Made by a program: the position numbers and the translations under genes. Shown here piece by piece: positions 1-8,941 of a stretch of DNA of 57,500 nucleotides. Position 1 is the stretch's first letter. Each line of letters opens with the position of its first letter. This stretch comes from Symbiodinium natans (taxonomy: Eukaryota > Sar > Dinophyceae > Suessiales > Symbiodiniaceae). Under the pieces are notes generated by a model, which was given only the letters and a program-made list of their open reading frames with translations, searched no databases and was not told the DNA's origin. Location of the stretch: NCBI GenBank assembly GCA_905221605.1, contig CAJNDS010002290.1, positions 387,501 through 445,000 on the forward strand, in the 5' to 3' direction.

Positions 1-90
1 CCCATTTGTTTGGGGGTTAGGTTCCTTTCCAAGCCAAACAGGGCACCCCCTTTTATTCTTGGGCTACTCCTGGGTCTAGATTCCGTACTT
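1..90. repeat. Mini-element family D, partial copy at window edge
   Basis: Right half of a dispersed hairpin element also seen near 3012, 29881, 30239, 33425, 38006 and 41003. Shared core: a TTAGGTTCC-type block, then an AAAGGGCACCC-type block, then TATTCCTAGGTTACTC. The left end is cut by the window edge. Confidence 0.45.
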
Positions 91-288
91 ATGAACTTCC
101 TGGTTCAGCGTTGCGCCTATGTGGCAACCTTCGATCGCAACATCATCAGCAAACCTCATCCTAAGCCCCAAAGCCTGAAAAAACATCCCCCTCAAAAATG
201 GGGGAGGCTGGTAAGCCTTCCTCATGGATTTGTTTTCATAACAACAGAAAACCCCCCAAGCAAGAAGGGGTCCCGATGAACAGCTCAG

Positions 289-405
289 CTCCTCGATGAA
301 GCTCCCGCAGGGGGTTTGCCCGATGAGTCTGAGCTTCGCGTTCGATGCCTTCCCGCCCGTGAAGCGCGTGACCTTCATGTGCAGGACGCGAAGGGTTCTG
401 CCTCG
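289..405 (+). CDS. Candidate exon, ended by mini-element C1
   Basis: Open from a CTCAG acceptor-like site. It reads LLDEAPAGGLPDESELRVRC and continues through REARDLHVQDAKGSAS up to the start of hairpin element C1 at 404. No domain recognised. The opposite strand is also open here, so the strand is not certain; the + strand is preferred for consistency with the other islands. Confidence 0.4.
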
Positions 406-541
406 AGGTTCATGGTACTTATGGACCAGTTATAACTGTACTTATATCAGTATACTTACAACCGTACTGGGGCACTTATGGGGCTTATAAGAGGGTGATA
501 AGTACAGGTAGAAATGGTGAATGAGTACCATGAATCTCCAA
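404..541. mobile_element. Hairpin mini-element family C, copy C1
   Basis: Imperfect inverted repeat: the left end GAGGTTCATGGTACTTA is mirrored by ...TACCATGAATCTCCAAG at the right end, with self-complementary GTACTTAT blocks inside. No coding capacity; a non-autonomous foldback element (MITE-like). Relatives: 16703-16952, 25261-25391, 25996-26135, 45947-46070. It lies directly against candidate exon sequence. Confidence 0.65.
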
Positions 542-560
542 GTGGGGGTTGGGGTTTAAG

Positions 561-585
561 GTCGTGAAGGGCGCGGCCTCTCAAG
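561..585 (+). CDS. Candidate micro-exon
   Basis: A 25-nt segment between TTTAAG and GTGAGC, encoding VVKGAASQ. The donor GTGAGC is a strong splice consensus. Too short to prove alone. Confidence 0.3.
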
Positions 586-604
586 GTGAGCAGTCAGTTT
601 TTCC

Positions 605-1015
605 TGCAGTAAGCCCTTAAACCCAAACCCTACACTCTAAACTAACCCCCCAAATTCTAAACCCTGAACTGAACCCTAAGTCCGAAACCCTGAACCCTAA
701 ACCCTAAACCCTAAACCCTGAACCCTGAACCCTAAACCCTAAACCCTAAACCCTGAACCCTGAACCCTGAACCCTAAACGCCGAGATCCGAGCTCTGATC
801 CTGGCAGGCTCTGCAGCAACGTCACAGTGCGGGATCACGCCAATCCGGCGGTCACCGAAACGCGCTCGGGACGCATTCGGTGCACTTGGGGCCGTAGAGC
901 TTTGCGGTTACGGCTGAATCCCTTAGCCCTAAACCCTGAACCCTATACCCTAAGCCTTGAACCCTAAACCCCCAATCCCTAAACCCCAAACCTAGTTTTC
1001 AACCCTCAGGGTTCT
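605..1015. repeat. Degenerate CCCTAAA tract around one coding-like island
   Basis: Mixed CCCTAAA/CCCTGAA units at 612-780 and 925-1010. The island between (783-924) is open in two + frames; one contains CSNVTVRDHANPAVTETRSG, so it may be an exon of unknown product. Confidence 0.5.
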
Positions 1016-1018
1016 CAG

Positions 1019-1105
1019 ACGCAGGCTCTTTCCCCGCTGTTGGAGGGAAGAGGCTTGCAATCTGGCAGAGGGCAGGGACGGGCCCCCTATTGTGGGAGGC
1101 TCCCG
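1019..1105 (+). CDS. Candidate exon with clean splice sites
   Basis: An 87-nt open segment, preceded by TTCTCAG and followed by GTAAAT. Peptide: DAGSFPAVGGKRLAIWQRAG, then TGPLLWEAP. Family unknown. It lies between telomeric tracts on both sides. Confidence 0.5.
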
Positions 1106-1328
1106 GTAAATGCCCTCGTCTGTTGAGGGTTTAGGGTTAGGGTTTAGGAGCATTCGCGTACGGTGTAGGGTTTAGGGTTGAGGGTTTCAGGGTTTCAGGG
1201 TTTAGGGTTTAGGGTTTCGGGTTTAGGGTTTAGGGTTTAGGGTTTAGAGTGACAAGGGATTTAGGGCGTTCAGGGCTAGGGCTTGGGCTGGTCGGGGCGC
1301 CCAGTGTTGAAAAATTGTCGCCCCACAG

Positions 1329-1363
1329 GTCACCGCTGTCTGGTTTTGGATTCGTGTGGCTAG
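1329..1363 (+). CDS. Candidate short exon
   Basis: A 35-nt segment after CCCCACAG and before GTATTA, encoding VTAVWFWIRVA, a hydrophobic stretch that could be part of a membrane helix. Confidence 0.35.
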
Positions 1364-1392
1364 GTATTAGATTTGAGTTTATTTGCAACAAC

Positions 1393-1625
1393 CCAAGCCC
1401 TAAACCCTAAACCCTAAACCCTAAACCCTAAACCCTAAACCCTAAACCCTAAACCCTAAACCCTAAACCCTAAACCCTAAACCCTAAACCCTAAACCCTA
1501 AACCCTAAACCCTAAACCCTAAACCCTAACCCTAAACCCTAAACCCTAAACCCTAAACCCTAAACCCTAAACCCTAAACCCTAAACCCTAAACCCTAAAC
1601 CCTAAATCCTAAACCCTAAACCCTA
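1393..1625. repeat. (CCCTAAA)n telomeric tract, about 230 bp
   Basis: Near-perfect tandem CCCTAAA with single-unit variants (CCCTAA at about 1527, ATCCTAA at about 1607). It sits inside the sequence, not at an end. Confidence 0.95.
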
Positions 1626-1635
1626 AAGCCCTTAG

Positions 1636-1720
1636 GTTTTCCTTGGATCCTGACGGAGACTCCTACATCTCCATCAGGTCGCATCGGATGCTTAGCTGCG
1701 ACGACAGGGAAAGATACTTA
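1636..1720 (+). CDS. Candidate exon (DPDGDSYISI)
   Basis: After CTTAG, one frame reads DPDGDSYISIRSHRMLSCDD and runs into TTAGGG. DPDGDSYISI resembles an EF-hand calcium loop (DxDGDGxIxx), but one loop half is too little to assign a function. CAG/GTCGCA inside it could be a donor. Confidence 0.4.
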
Positions 1721-2095
1721 GGGTTTAGGGTTCAGGGTTTGGGGTTTAGGGTTTAGGGTTTCGGGTTTAGGGTTTCGGGTTTCGGAGAGTCCAACATACC
1801 TTCACACTGAACGATCCGTACCTTGAGTCATCTCACCTAGAATTTGGGGGTGCGTCGGGCATAGTTCCTGTGTTTTATCGATTGAAACTGTTTGTTTTTG
1901 GTTTCAGGGCATCTATTGTTGTTTTTTTAGGGTTTAGGGCGTAGGGTGTAGGGTTTAGGGTTTGGTGGACCATAGACCCTAGACCTAGACCCTAGACCCT
2001 AGATCCTAGACCCTAGATCCTAGACCCTAGACCCTAAACCCTAAGCCCTAAACCCTAAATTGGTGACGCTGGCCCCTTGTCTCAGCTAGAGGGCG

Positions 2096-2121
2096 CCTCC
2101 AGGGTGATGATGCTGCTGATG
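2096..2121 (+). CDS. Candidate micro-exon
   Basis: Follows TTGTCTCAG and encodes LEGASRVMMLLM up to the start of a TTTAGGG tract. Weak on its own. Confidence 0.25.
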
Positions 2122-2240
2122 GTTTAGGGTTTAGGGTTTAGGGTTTAGGGTTTAGGGTTTAGGGTTTAGGGTTTAGGGTTTAGGGTTTAGGGTTTAGGGT
2201 CTACGGCTTAGGGTTTTACGGCTTTAGGGTTTAGGATTGA
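2122..2240. repeat. (TTTAGGG)n tract
   Basis: About 11 tandem units followed by degenerate ones, in the G-strand orientation, opposite to the tract at 1393-1625. Confidence 0.95.
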
Positions 2241-2241
2241 G

Positions 2242-2463
2242 GATGATGCTGCACCTCCATCTGGGCCTGGGGCCACGCCAACCGAAGTATTCTTGTGTCA
2301 GCTTGGGGGTTGCCTCGGGGTTTGAGTTCTTTTGGGGGGTCAGCCTTCTTGGGGTCTAGCGGTTTAGCTGTTCAGGGTAAGCCGAGTACAATCCATCAAA
2401 GCCTCCAGGATCTTCGACATCGTTGTCACCGGGGAGAACCCATCCATCCGGCGCCTGGCCTGA
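2242..2463 (+). CDS. Two candidate exons
   Basis: 2242-2286 reads DDAAPPSGPGATPTE and is followed by GTATTC. 2386-2463 reads VQSIKASRIFDIVVTGENPS then IRRLA and a TGA. The latter is protein-like, but a second frame is also open. The sequence between them (GGGTTTGAG, GGGGTCTAGC) looks like decayed telomeric units. Confidence 0.35.
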
Positions 2464-2469
2464 CTTATA

Positions 2470-2604
2470 GGGGGAGGATTCGGTGGCTCGAAATGTTGAA
2501 ACCTTGCTTGCGACCTTTATTTCGAAGCTTTAAAGACGATGCAGCAACAAAGAAGCTCAAAAGGGGTCCTTTATCTCGAAACTTTACAGACTATGCCGTA
2601 ACAG
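2470..2604. repeat. Imperfect tandem duplication
   Basis: Two copies of a roughly 55-bp unit (TTTATTTCGAAGCTTTAAAG... and TTTATCTCGAAACTTTACAG...) with several differences. Not obviously coding. Confidence 0.5.
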
Positions 2605-2686
2605 AGGCGCTCAAGTGGGATCCATGATTTCATCGGCTTTTTCGTCGTCCCTCGAATGTTCGATGAAGCTCCCGACCGAAACCCGA
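2605..2686 (+). CDS. Candidate hydrophobic exon
   Basis: After GTAACAG: RRSSGIHDFIGFFVVPRMFD then EAPDRNP, followed by GTGAAT. DFIGFFVVPRMF would suit a membrane segment or its edge. Family unknown. Confidence 0.45.
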
Positions 2687-2792
2687 GTGAATCTTGTTTT
2701 ATGCAGCCCTAAACCCGAAACCCGAAACCCTCAACCCTAAACCCTAAACCCCAAACCCCAAACCCTAAACCCTAAACCCTAAACCCTGCAAG

Positions 2793-2864
2793 GCATCTAC
2801 AATACGCCTTCGGGGCCCTTGAGGAGCTGGTGGTTGATCCTGGTGGGTTCGGAAACGGATCGTT
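2793..2864 (+). CDS. Candidate exon with GTGAGT donor
   Basis: 72 nt from CTGCAAG to a perfect GTGAGT donor. Peptide: HLQYAFGALEELVVDPGGFG then NGS. Phase 1 nt in, 2 nt out. The CCCTAAA tract ends 4 nt before the acceptor. Confidence 0.5.
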
Positions 2865-3011
2865 GTGAGTCGGGTTGCAAGCACCTTACGGTTGTTGCTT
2901 TTTCCTGTTGTCATTCTAGGGTTTTCGGGGTTTAGGGTGTGGGGTTTAGGGTTCAGGGTTTGGGGTTTAGGGTTTAGGGTCTGGGGTTTAGGGTTTAGGG
3001 GTTAGGGTTTA

Positions 3012-3137
3012 GGACCCAGAGCCTAGAGTAGGCCCGTATTCCCTTTTTTTTTGGGGGGGGGGGGGGGGGGGAGCTAGGGTTCCTTATAAGAGCCTTTAAA
3101 CCAAGAAGGGCACTCTTTGTATTCCTAAGTGACGCCC
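3012..3137. mobile_element. Mini-element family D, copy D1
   Basis: Starts ACCCAGAGCCTAGAGTAGGCC. The right side has AAGAAGGGCACTCTTTGTATTCC. A poly-T/poly-G run (about 3044-3071) has expanded inside it. Same family as copies at 29881, 30239 and 41003. Confidence 0.5.
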
Positions 3138-3233
3138 GGTTTTAGCTATTGTGATTTTGTGTTCTTATTATGGCTATATGTATTTCTGTAGATAGGCTAG
3201 CCCTACTTTTGCTAGCCATGCACCTTCAAGCAG

Positions 3234-3299
3234 GATTCTGCACGAACCTGTCGGAGATTTTGTTTCGAGGGTTGAGGGCAACTCCATTCGTGGCACCAG
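3234..3299 (+). CDS. Candidate exon with clean splice sites
   Basis: 66 nt between CAAGCAG and GTAGCC, phase 1 in and 2 out. Peptide ILHEPVGDFVSRVEGNSIRG then T. It is one exon upstream of the ankyrin gene but shows no ankyrin or ubiquitin similarity, so it probably belongs to another transcript. Confidence 0.45.
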
Positions 3300-3751
3300 G
3301 TAGCCAGGGTTCGGTTGGTTTGGGGTTTGGGGTTTGGGGTTGAGGGTTTAGGGTTTAGGGACAGAAGAACTCGAAATCGCCCCAACCTTCAGACCCTACA
3401 AGGAAACCCCAATCCAACTCAACCCTAAACCCGAAACCTGACGCAACAAACCCCAGGCCCGAACCCCAAACCCTGAGCCCTACATCAATTCGAGTTTCTG
3501 GTTTCTGAAAACCTTACGCTCCAAGCCTTCGAGGAATGTTTATCGAGGGCCTGAACCCTAAACCCTAAATCCAGAGGAGAGAGATTGTATGTGATTGGAG
3601 CCTTTCACCCTAAGGCCTGGCTCTTTTTAGGATGAATGGCCATCGTGGCGGCATAAGTTGCTTTGGAGGGGGATTGGAGAGTTTGTGTTTTGGCCGTTTG
3701 GCTTGCTGTGTGAAGTGCGATGGCGATGCAATTACCGGGTGTGCAGCCAGC

Positions 3752-3805
3752 ATGATCCGTGTTTGGGGGATTTCTGGGGATGAGCTGGCCGCCATTCCCA
3801 TGGAG
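3752..3805 (+). CDS. Ubiquitin-like/ankyrin gene 1, exon 1
   Basis: Starts at ATG 3752 with MIRVWGISGDELAAIPME, the first strands of a ubiquitin-like fold. Gene 2 begins the same way (MLRVWRVSGEALATLPVE), which supports this start over the in-frame ATG at 3632. The exon is interrupted at AG|GCGCTGA by a telomeric tract. Read through, it stops after ALKP at 3818-3820. Removing 3806-3982 restores the frame with exon 2. Confidence 0.75.
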
Positions 3806-3989
3806 GCGCTGAAACCCTAAACCCTAAACCCTAAACCCTAAACCCTAAGCCCTAAACCCTAAACCCTAAACCCTAAACCCTAAACCCCAAACCCCAAACC
3901 CCAAACCCCAAACCCTAAACCCTAAACCCTAAACCCTAAACCCTAAACCCTAAACCCTACACCCTGAACCCTTCCCATGGAGGCGCTGA
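3795..3989. repeat. Telomeric insert with 18-bp direct duplication; probable new intron
   Basis: TTCCCATGGAGGCGCTGA occurs at 3795-3812 and again at 3972-3989, flanking 159 bp of CCCTAAA/CCCCAAA units. The copies are identical and the offset is 177 bp. Each copy contains AG|GC, so GC-AG splicing of 3806-3982 removes one duplicate plus the tract and leaves the protein intact. This looks like a double-strand-break repair or insertion footprint turned intron. Confidence 0.85.
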
Positions 3990-5128
3990 GTGGTGACAGC
4001 GCTGTGGTGTCAGTGCAGCGCCAGCTTCGAGCGAAGTGTGGAATTCCCGTGTCCCTTCAGCAGCTGCTACATGACGGGCAAAGGTTGGCCAAGCATGACA
4101 AGTTGGCTGCACCCATGGACCTCCAGCTGATCTTGGTGTCGGAGTGCCAGGGCACCGAAGGTGCTCTGGAGCTTTGCGACGCAGCCTCGCGCGGAGAGGT
4201 GGAGGTGGTGCGCTTGCTGTTGAGAGCTGGTGTGGCCACGGACCGGCCCTATGCCTTTGGTGGCGAGACAGCCCTCATCCATGCCTCGTTTAGCGGTCAC
4301 GTCGAGGTGGTGCGCTTGCTGTTGGGAGCCCGCGCGGCCACGGACCTGACTGACCATTTTGGCGCCACCGCCCTCAGGCACGCATCTCGGGATGGGTGCC
4401 TGGAGGTCGTACGCTTGCTTCTAGAAGCCGGCGCGGCGAAGGACGTTGTCGACAGAGGTGGCGCCACAGCCCTCATTTGTGCAGCTGGGCATGGTCACGT
4501 CGAGGTCGTGCGCTTGCTGTTAGAAGGCCCGGTTGGGGACATGAGGAACGATCATGGTGCTTTTGCCTTAAGCCATGCATCTGCGAATGGTCACGCTGAG
4601 GTGGTACGCTTGCTGTTGGAATACGACGTGGCCAAGGGCTTGGCGTGGCGCCATTCCCGCACACCCATCATTCGTGCATCTGAGAATGGTCATGCCGAGG
4701 TCGTGCGCCTTCTGCTGGCATACGACACGGCCCAGGTCATCGTGGATCGTTTTTCCCCCACAGCTCTCCGGCAAGCGTGTCGGAATGGTCACGTTGAGGT
4801 GGTGCGCTTGCTGTTGGATGCCGGCGTGGCCAAGGACTTGGCCGACTCGGGTGGCGCGACGGCACTGATTTCTGCATCTGCCCTTGGCCATGTGGAGCTG
4901 GTGCGCTTGCTGTTGGACAGCGAGGCAGACACGCAATTGACGGACAGACATGGCAACACAGCACTCATGCATGCCTCTGCCAATGGCCATGTTGAGGTGG
5001 TCTTGCTTTTAGAAGGCGGCGTGGGCAACAAGCGAGACTGCTCATCTGCAACCTACCACAACAGCATGGTAGCACCATCGAGTACATTTGCAGGGTTGAG
5101 CTACATGTTAATGTTGCACCCTGTTTAG
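3983..5128 (+). CDS. Ubiquitin-like/ankyrin gene 1, exon 2
   Basis: Continues the ubiquitin-like domain (SVQRQLRAKCGIPVSLQQLL ... MDLQLILVSE). Then come nine ankyrin repeats of 32-34 residues, with the consensus GxTALxxASxxGHVEVVRLLL. They start at ALELCDAASRGEVEVVRLLL; the ninth is damaged (VEVVLLLEGG, one residue short in helix 2). Ankyrin stacks bind proteins; an N-terminal ubiquitin-like fold suggests a role in ubiquitin-type recognition, but the partner is unknown. The final residues (YMLMLHPV) and the TAG stop come from the left end of the TIR element at 5112, so the original C-terminus is lost or replaced. Standing alone, an ATG at 3977 lies in the duplicated 18-mer. Confidence 0.9.
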   Translation, partial: ALSGDSAVVSVQRQLRAKCGIPVSLQQLLHDGQRLAKHDKLAAPMDLQLILVSECQGTEGALELCDAASRGEVEVVRLLLRAGVATDRPYAFGGETALIHASFSGHVEVVRLLLGARAATDLTDHFGATALRHASRDGCLEVVRLLLEAGAAKDVVDRGGATALICAAGHGHVEVVRLLLEGPVGDMRNDHGAFALSHASANGHAEVVRLLLEYDVAKGLAWRHSRTPIIRASENGHAEVVRLLLAYDTAQVIVDRFSPTALRQACRNGHVEVVRLLLDAGVAKDLADSGGATALISASALGHVELVRLLLDSEADTQLTDRHGNTALMHASANGHVEVVLLLEGGVGNKRDCSSATYHNSMVAPSSTFAGLSYMLMLHPV

Positions 5129-5416
5129 TGTGGGCCCCCCCCCCCCCCCCCCCCCCCCCCTGGACAGTCGAGGCGTGGATGGGAGCCTGATTACACGGCC
5201 CCCGGGGCTCATATGATTTTAATAGGGAGGAGTTTAGATAGGTTCAAAAGGGGCAGCGATGCCCGGTTATCTTTTTTAAAGGCGCGCCACGTGGAATTTT
5301 CTTACGGCGCCCGGACGATTTGTCTTTAAAGAGGAACTCCCAAACAGTCAGCGTGTCCTGAATAATTCGGCCAGTTTGTCTTTAAAGAGGGGGCCGGTAC
5401 TAAACAGGGTGCAACA
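5112..5416. mobile_element. TTAA-flanked TIR mini-element, family A copy A1
   Basis: Perfect 18-bp terminal inverted repeats (TGTTGCACCCTGTTTAGT at 5112-5129, its reverse complement at 5399-5416) with TTAA on each side (5108-5111, 5417-5420). 305 bp, no ORF, and a poly-C run next to the left end. Non-autonomous DNA transposon; TTAA target use recalls piggyBac-type elements, but the terminal bases are not the classic CCC. It supplies the stop codon of ankyrin gene 1. Confidence 0.85.
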
Positions 5417-5420
5417 TTAA

Positions 5421-6390
5421 CTCAGCTTTGACCTACCAGTTCTTAGTCGGGATTTTGGTGGGAATTAGCAGCCTTTGACCCCCTCATAGATGCTATAGGT
5501 AGGCTCCCAAATTCCCTAGAATCCTTACAAAGAACCACTTAGAAAGGACTTTCCCTAATTCCTTACAAAGAACCACTTAAGAAGGCTCATCATTGAGATC
5601 AGCATCCCTAAACACTAGGGTAGAGCTACACCCGAACGGCCCCTAGGGCAGTTTAGGGTTTAGGGTTGAGGGTTTAGGGTTGAGGGTTTAGGGTTGCTGA
5701 TGACCTCTATACCGTGCCCTCCTTGCTACAGCAGTTTTAGCTCTTGTCCAGCCTTGCCCTTAACCTAAACCCTAAACCTTAAACCTAAAACCCTAAACCC
5801 TACTTAAGCGCCGCAAGCCTTGGTGCAATCGAGCCTGATCGGTCCAGTTGAAAGCTGTATGGCTTAGGTCTGGGGAATGCCCACGAAACTTTTTTTTTTT
5901 TTTTTTTTTCTGGGGGGGGGGGAGGGGGGAGGGTTGCTGCTGTAGGGTCTTAGGGTCCTGATTCCCTAGACCCTTATCCCTAGAAACCCTGAATTGCTAG
6001 CCCAAGAATCTTCATGCATAGTTCCCTTCCAGCCCGCTCTGAAGCTTCCTCCGAAACCCTAACTTAGTAGTAGAGTAGGTAACCTTTAACCTTTTTGGGT
6101 TAATATATTCCCCTTATAATCCCAAAGGTTAACCTTTAAAACCCCTAGGTACTGGACAGCTAAGCTAAACCCAAAAGATGAGGCAGGCAGGGCAAACTCT
6201 GTGAGAAGCAGTGGGCTGGAAGCCCTACACCTAATCTCTGAAGCCCTACCCTCATGTGATTCTGCACTGCCCCCCCCTCTGAGCTTCCCCCCCCCCCTAC
6301 ATCCTAAACCCTAAGCCCTGAACCCCAAACTCTAAACCCTATGTGAACCCTAAACCCTATCCCAAACCCTTTCCCCGGAACTCCGAGCCC
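5421..6390. other. Non-coding stretch with decayed elements
   Basis: Contains a tandem pair CCTTACAAAGAACCACTTA (about 5523 and 5563), short telomeric tracts (5652-5693, 5762-5803), a T-run then G-run (about 5890-5935), and a hairpin of family F at about 6062-6160 (AACCTTTAACCTTTTTGGG against CCCAAAGGTTAACCTTT). A possible short exon, ADDLYTVPSLLQQF, is at about 5697-5738. No gene recognised. Confidence 0.5.
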
Positions 6391-6391
6391 T

Positions 6392-6489
6392 TTCATGCAT
6401 CGCGAGGACTGCCGACATCCTTTCCGGCACATGTTTGAGCTCTGCTCAGAATTCGCCTTATTCAACGTCGCATGCCAGGATTTGCCGTT
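6392..6489 (+). CDS. Candidate exon
   Basis: Open segment HREDCRHPFRHMFELCSEFA then LFNVACQDLP, ending directly at TTTAGGG. The minus strand is also open. Product unknown. Confidence 0.35.
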
Positions 6490-6835
6490 TAGGGTTTTAG
6501 GGCTTCGGGTTGCTAAACTTGGGTGCATTTGGGGGGCTTCGGGTTTAAGGGCTTAGGGCCGGAATGAAAGGCAAGGACGACTTGGGAATTAGGGTTTCGG
6601 AACACTTGGAGATTTCGGGGCGCAGGCTAGAAGCTCGATCTTTCGGGCAGCCCAGACCCGAAGCTTCGGAACCCTACCCTAACCCCCAAACCCCAAATCC
6701 TAAGTCCCTGAACCCCTTAGGCCCCCAAACCCCTGATGCCCTGAGCCTCCCCGCCCCCCACCCCAAAAGCCCTCAGCGGCTTTAGTTCTGGGTTTAGGGT
6801 TTAGGCTATGCAGGTTTAGCAGTTCAGGGTATTAG

Positions 6836-6899
6836 GCGTTCAGAGAGTTTATGAAGCATCTTGAACTAGAGGTCGCTTCGACCACATACTCCGTCGAAA
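6836..6899 (+). CDS. Candidate exon
   Basis: After ATTAG: AFREFMKHLELEVASTTYSV then ETL, running into degenerate CCCTAAA units. Product unknown. Confidence 0.4.
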
Positions 6900-7320
6900 C
6901 CCTGAACCCCACTCCCTAAACCCTCTGTAGCCCAGACCCGCAGACCCGGAAACCCAGATTCGTAGAAGAACCCAAGCCTGAGCGATTCAGATTTTAGGGT
7001 TTAGGGTTTAGGGTTTGGAGTTTAGGGTTTAGGGTTTAGGGTTTAGGGTTGCAACAAGTGCACGATCGTCGCTGCAAGGAATGCATACCTGCTTAACCCA
7101 AGGGATTTACCTAACAAGCTCTAGATCCCACGCGCCCCGTTTCGAACCATGAAGCCGCCTCAGAAGCCAGAAGCCCCCCAAGAATCTCCCCCTAGACCCT
7201 CAACCCTAAACCCCTCAACCCTAAACCCCTCAACCCTAAACCCCTCAACCCTAAACCCCAAGCCCTAAACCCCAAACCCCAAACCCTGAACCCCAAAGCC
7301 TAAACCCTACACCCCTTTCC
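6900..7320. repeat. Mixed telomeric tracts
   Basis: G-strand units at 6998-7050 and C-strand units at 7195-7310 flank an island (7051-7195) open in two frames (one has NKCTIVAARNAYLLNPRD). No gene assigned. Confidence 0.6.
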
Positions 7321-7326
7321 CAGCAG

Positions 7327-7404
7327 CGATGCAACGAAACCTACGACTCCCGGGACTTCACGATGTTCAACTGGGAGCTCTGCCCGGCAGCTTGGCCCTC
7401 CTGA
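7327..7404 (+). CDS. Candidate exon, Cys/aromatic-rich
   Basis: After CAGCAG: RCNETYDSRDFTMFNWELCP then AAWPS and a TGA. All three frames are open, but this one has the most protein-like composition. Possibly an extracellular module upstream of the Thr-rich exons. Confidence 0.4.
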   Translation, partial: RCNETYDSRDFTMFNWELCPAAWPS

Positions 7405-7556
7405 AGACAGGTTTAGGGTTTAGGGTTTCGGGTTGTTTGGGGTTTAGGATTTGGGGTTTAGGGTTTGGGGTTATACTAACAGTGCTTGGTAGGGATTACA
7501 GTACCCCCCCCCCCCCTCTATTGCAATGCCCTATTAAGGAGTGCTCGTAGAAGGGG

Positions 7557-7670
7557 GAATGCCCCAATGGGTAGTTCTCTAAATTAGGGCCCCTTTTTGG
7601 GGTCCCATATCGTGCGGCGCCTTATGAACAGGACCCCCCAAAGGGAATCGAATTTAGAGAGCTACCCATA
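7557..7670. mobile_element. Hairpin mini-element family G
   Basis: The left arm CAATGGGTAGTTCTCTAAATT pairs with AATTTAGAGAGCTACCCAT on the right; inner arms CCCCTTTTTGGGGTCC and GGACCCCCCAAAGGG also pair. No ORF. A related hairpin is at about 39716-39812. Confidence 0.6.
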
Positions 7671-7865
7671 CAGATGCTTTGGGTTTGGTTCTGCAGTTTA
7701 AGGTGCGGGCTTTTGATCTTTAGGGCTGAAAGTAGTTCACGGGGCGTGCTTGGGTTTAAGGGCTCTCCTATTTGATGCCTTATTTCTTTTGTTAGTATAT
7801 TCAATGAGCGAAAAGCGAGAAGAGAGAAATGCATCATCTGTATGCTTATTATGTTCATCTCTCTC

Positions 7866-7896
<31 letters not shown>

Positions 7897-8575
7897 AAGA
7901 TCCTTCTACTATGTATACAAATCAGGGTGTTGAAGGCAATCACTTCCAAGATTGAGAGGTTGAGCTTGTTCTGTGGCGTTCATTCAGTTCCTCAGAACAT
8001 GGTTCTTTGGTTTCCCAGTCAGCTTCAAAGGTACTGACTGCAATGATCTGATGTATGAAACTTCTTTGAACAAAAAAGTAAACCCTGAACCCTAAACCCT
8101 AAACCCTAAACCCTAAACCCTAAACCCTAAACCCTAAACCCTAAACCCTAAACCCTACAACCCTAAAACCTGGGGGGGGGGGGGGGGGGGTGTATTCCAT
8201 GTTTGCGGGCTTCAGGGCACTTCGGGCCTACACGGCTTGTCCTCAAGGGTTTGGGGTCTGGGTCCTCGATGTTTGGGTTCTGGGGAGGGTTTGGATTTAG
8301 GTTGCAAGGGTTCCGGATTTTGGGCTTTATGGTTCAGGGTTTAGGGTTCAAGGGTTAGGGTTCGAGAAGTGTCGGGCTTTCGGCATCCGGGCTTTGATGC
8401 TTAAGGTTTGAGTCGTTGAAGTTAGGGTTTTGGGGTTCAAGGGTGGGGGTATCGGGGTGCCGTAGGTACTTCGTCGGGATTGCTACACAGGTCTTCAGAG
8501 GCTTATGAGCCCTGCACCCTAAACCCTAAACACCCTAGAAGCTCTCCCTAAGCCCTGTAGACCGATGTCGGGTAC
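7671..8575. other. Low-complexity and telomeric stretch without a clear gene
   Basis: Holds (CT)n at 7858-7897, unique AT-rich sequence to about 8080, a (CCCTAAA)n tract 8083-8160, a poly-G run 8172-8190, and a long stretch of decayed TTTAGGG-like units (8220-8460). No convincing coding segment. Confidence 0.5.
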
Positions 8576-8579
8576 GCAG

Positions 8580-8644
8580 GTGACTTGCCAAAGCTGTCCG
8601 ACGTCCACCATATCGACGTCCACCACATGGACCGTTGGGCGATG
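8580..8644 (+). CDS. Thr-rich protein, exon a
   Basis: After GTACGCAG and before GTCTTG: VTCQSCPTSTISTSTTWTVG then R. Phase 0 in, 2 nt out, matching the 1-nt start of exon b at 8758. Ser/Thr-rich low-complexity stalks of this kind are common in dinoflagellate surface proteins. Probably the ectodomain of the large gene that reaches the GPS exons. Confidence 0.55.
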
Positions 8645-8757
8645 GTCTTGTTTGGGGGTTGAGGGGGGTTGGGTGGTGGTCTTTTGATGGGTTGAGGGTT
8701 ACGGGGGGCTTCGGCGTTTCGAGCTTTGGATTGAGAGTGTGGGGGCTTCTCCGGCAG

Positions 8758-8859
8758 GACGGCGACGGCAACTACAACATCTACAACCACCACTGCCACG
8801 AACACTACCACCACTCAGATGCCAGACTTTGCCAAGATTCATGCGTTTTACTTTCCGTG
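8758..8859 (+). CDS. Thr-rich protein, exon b
   Basis: 102 nt after CTCCGGCAG and before GTGATG. Encodes TATATTTSTTTTATNTTTT, then QMPDFAKIHAFYFP. Phase 1 in, 2 out, compatible with both neighbours. Confidence 0.6.
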
Positions 8860-8941
8860 GTGATGGGCAATAGGGACGTCGGCATGCTGCGCCGACTGCC
8901 CTAGACCTTTTACTCTCAACCATGGGCCCTGAAAACTCGCA

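Noticed and set aside
76-378. Minus-strand ORF containing RFADDVAIEG, like an RT YADD box
   Set aside because: No other RT motif lies nearby, the + strand is equally open, and the short match can be chance.
1393-1625. True chromosome end
   Set aside because: Telomeric tracts occur throughout in both orientations and are followed by unique sequence and genes; none is terminal in the window.
3977-5128. Ankyrin gene 1 taken as complete from ATG 3977
   Set aside because: That ATG lies in a duplicated 18-mer, and starting there deletes the first strands of the ubiquitin-like fold that gene 2 keeps.
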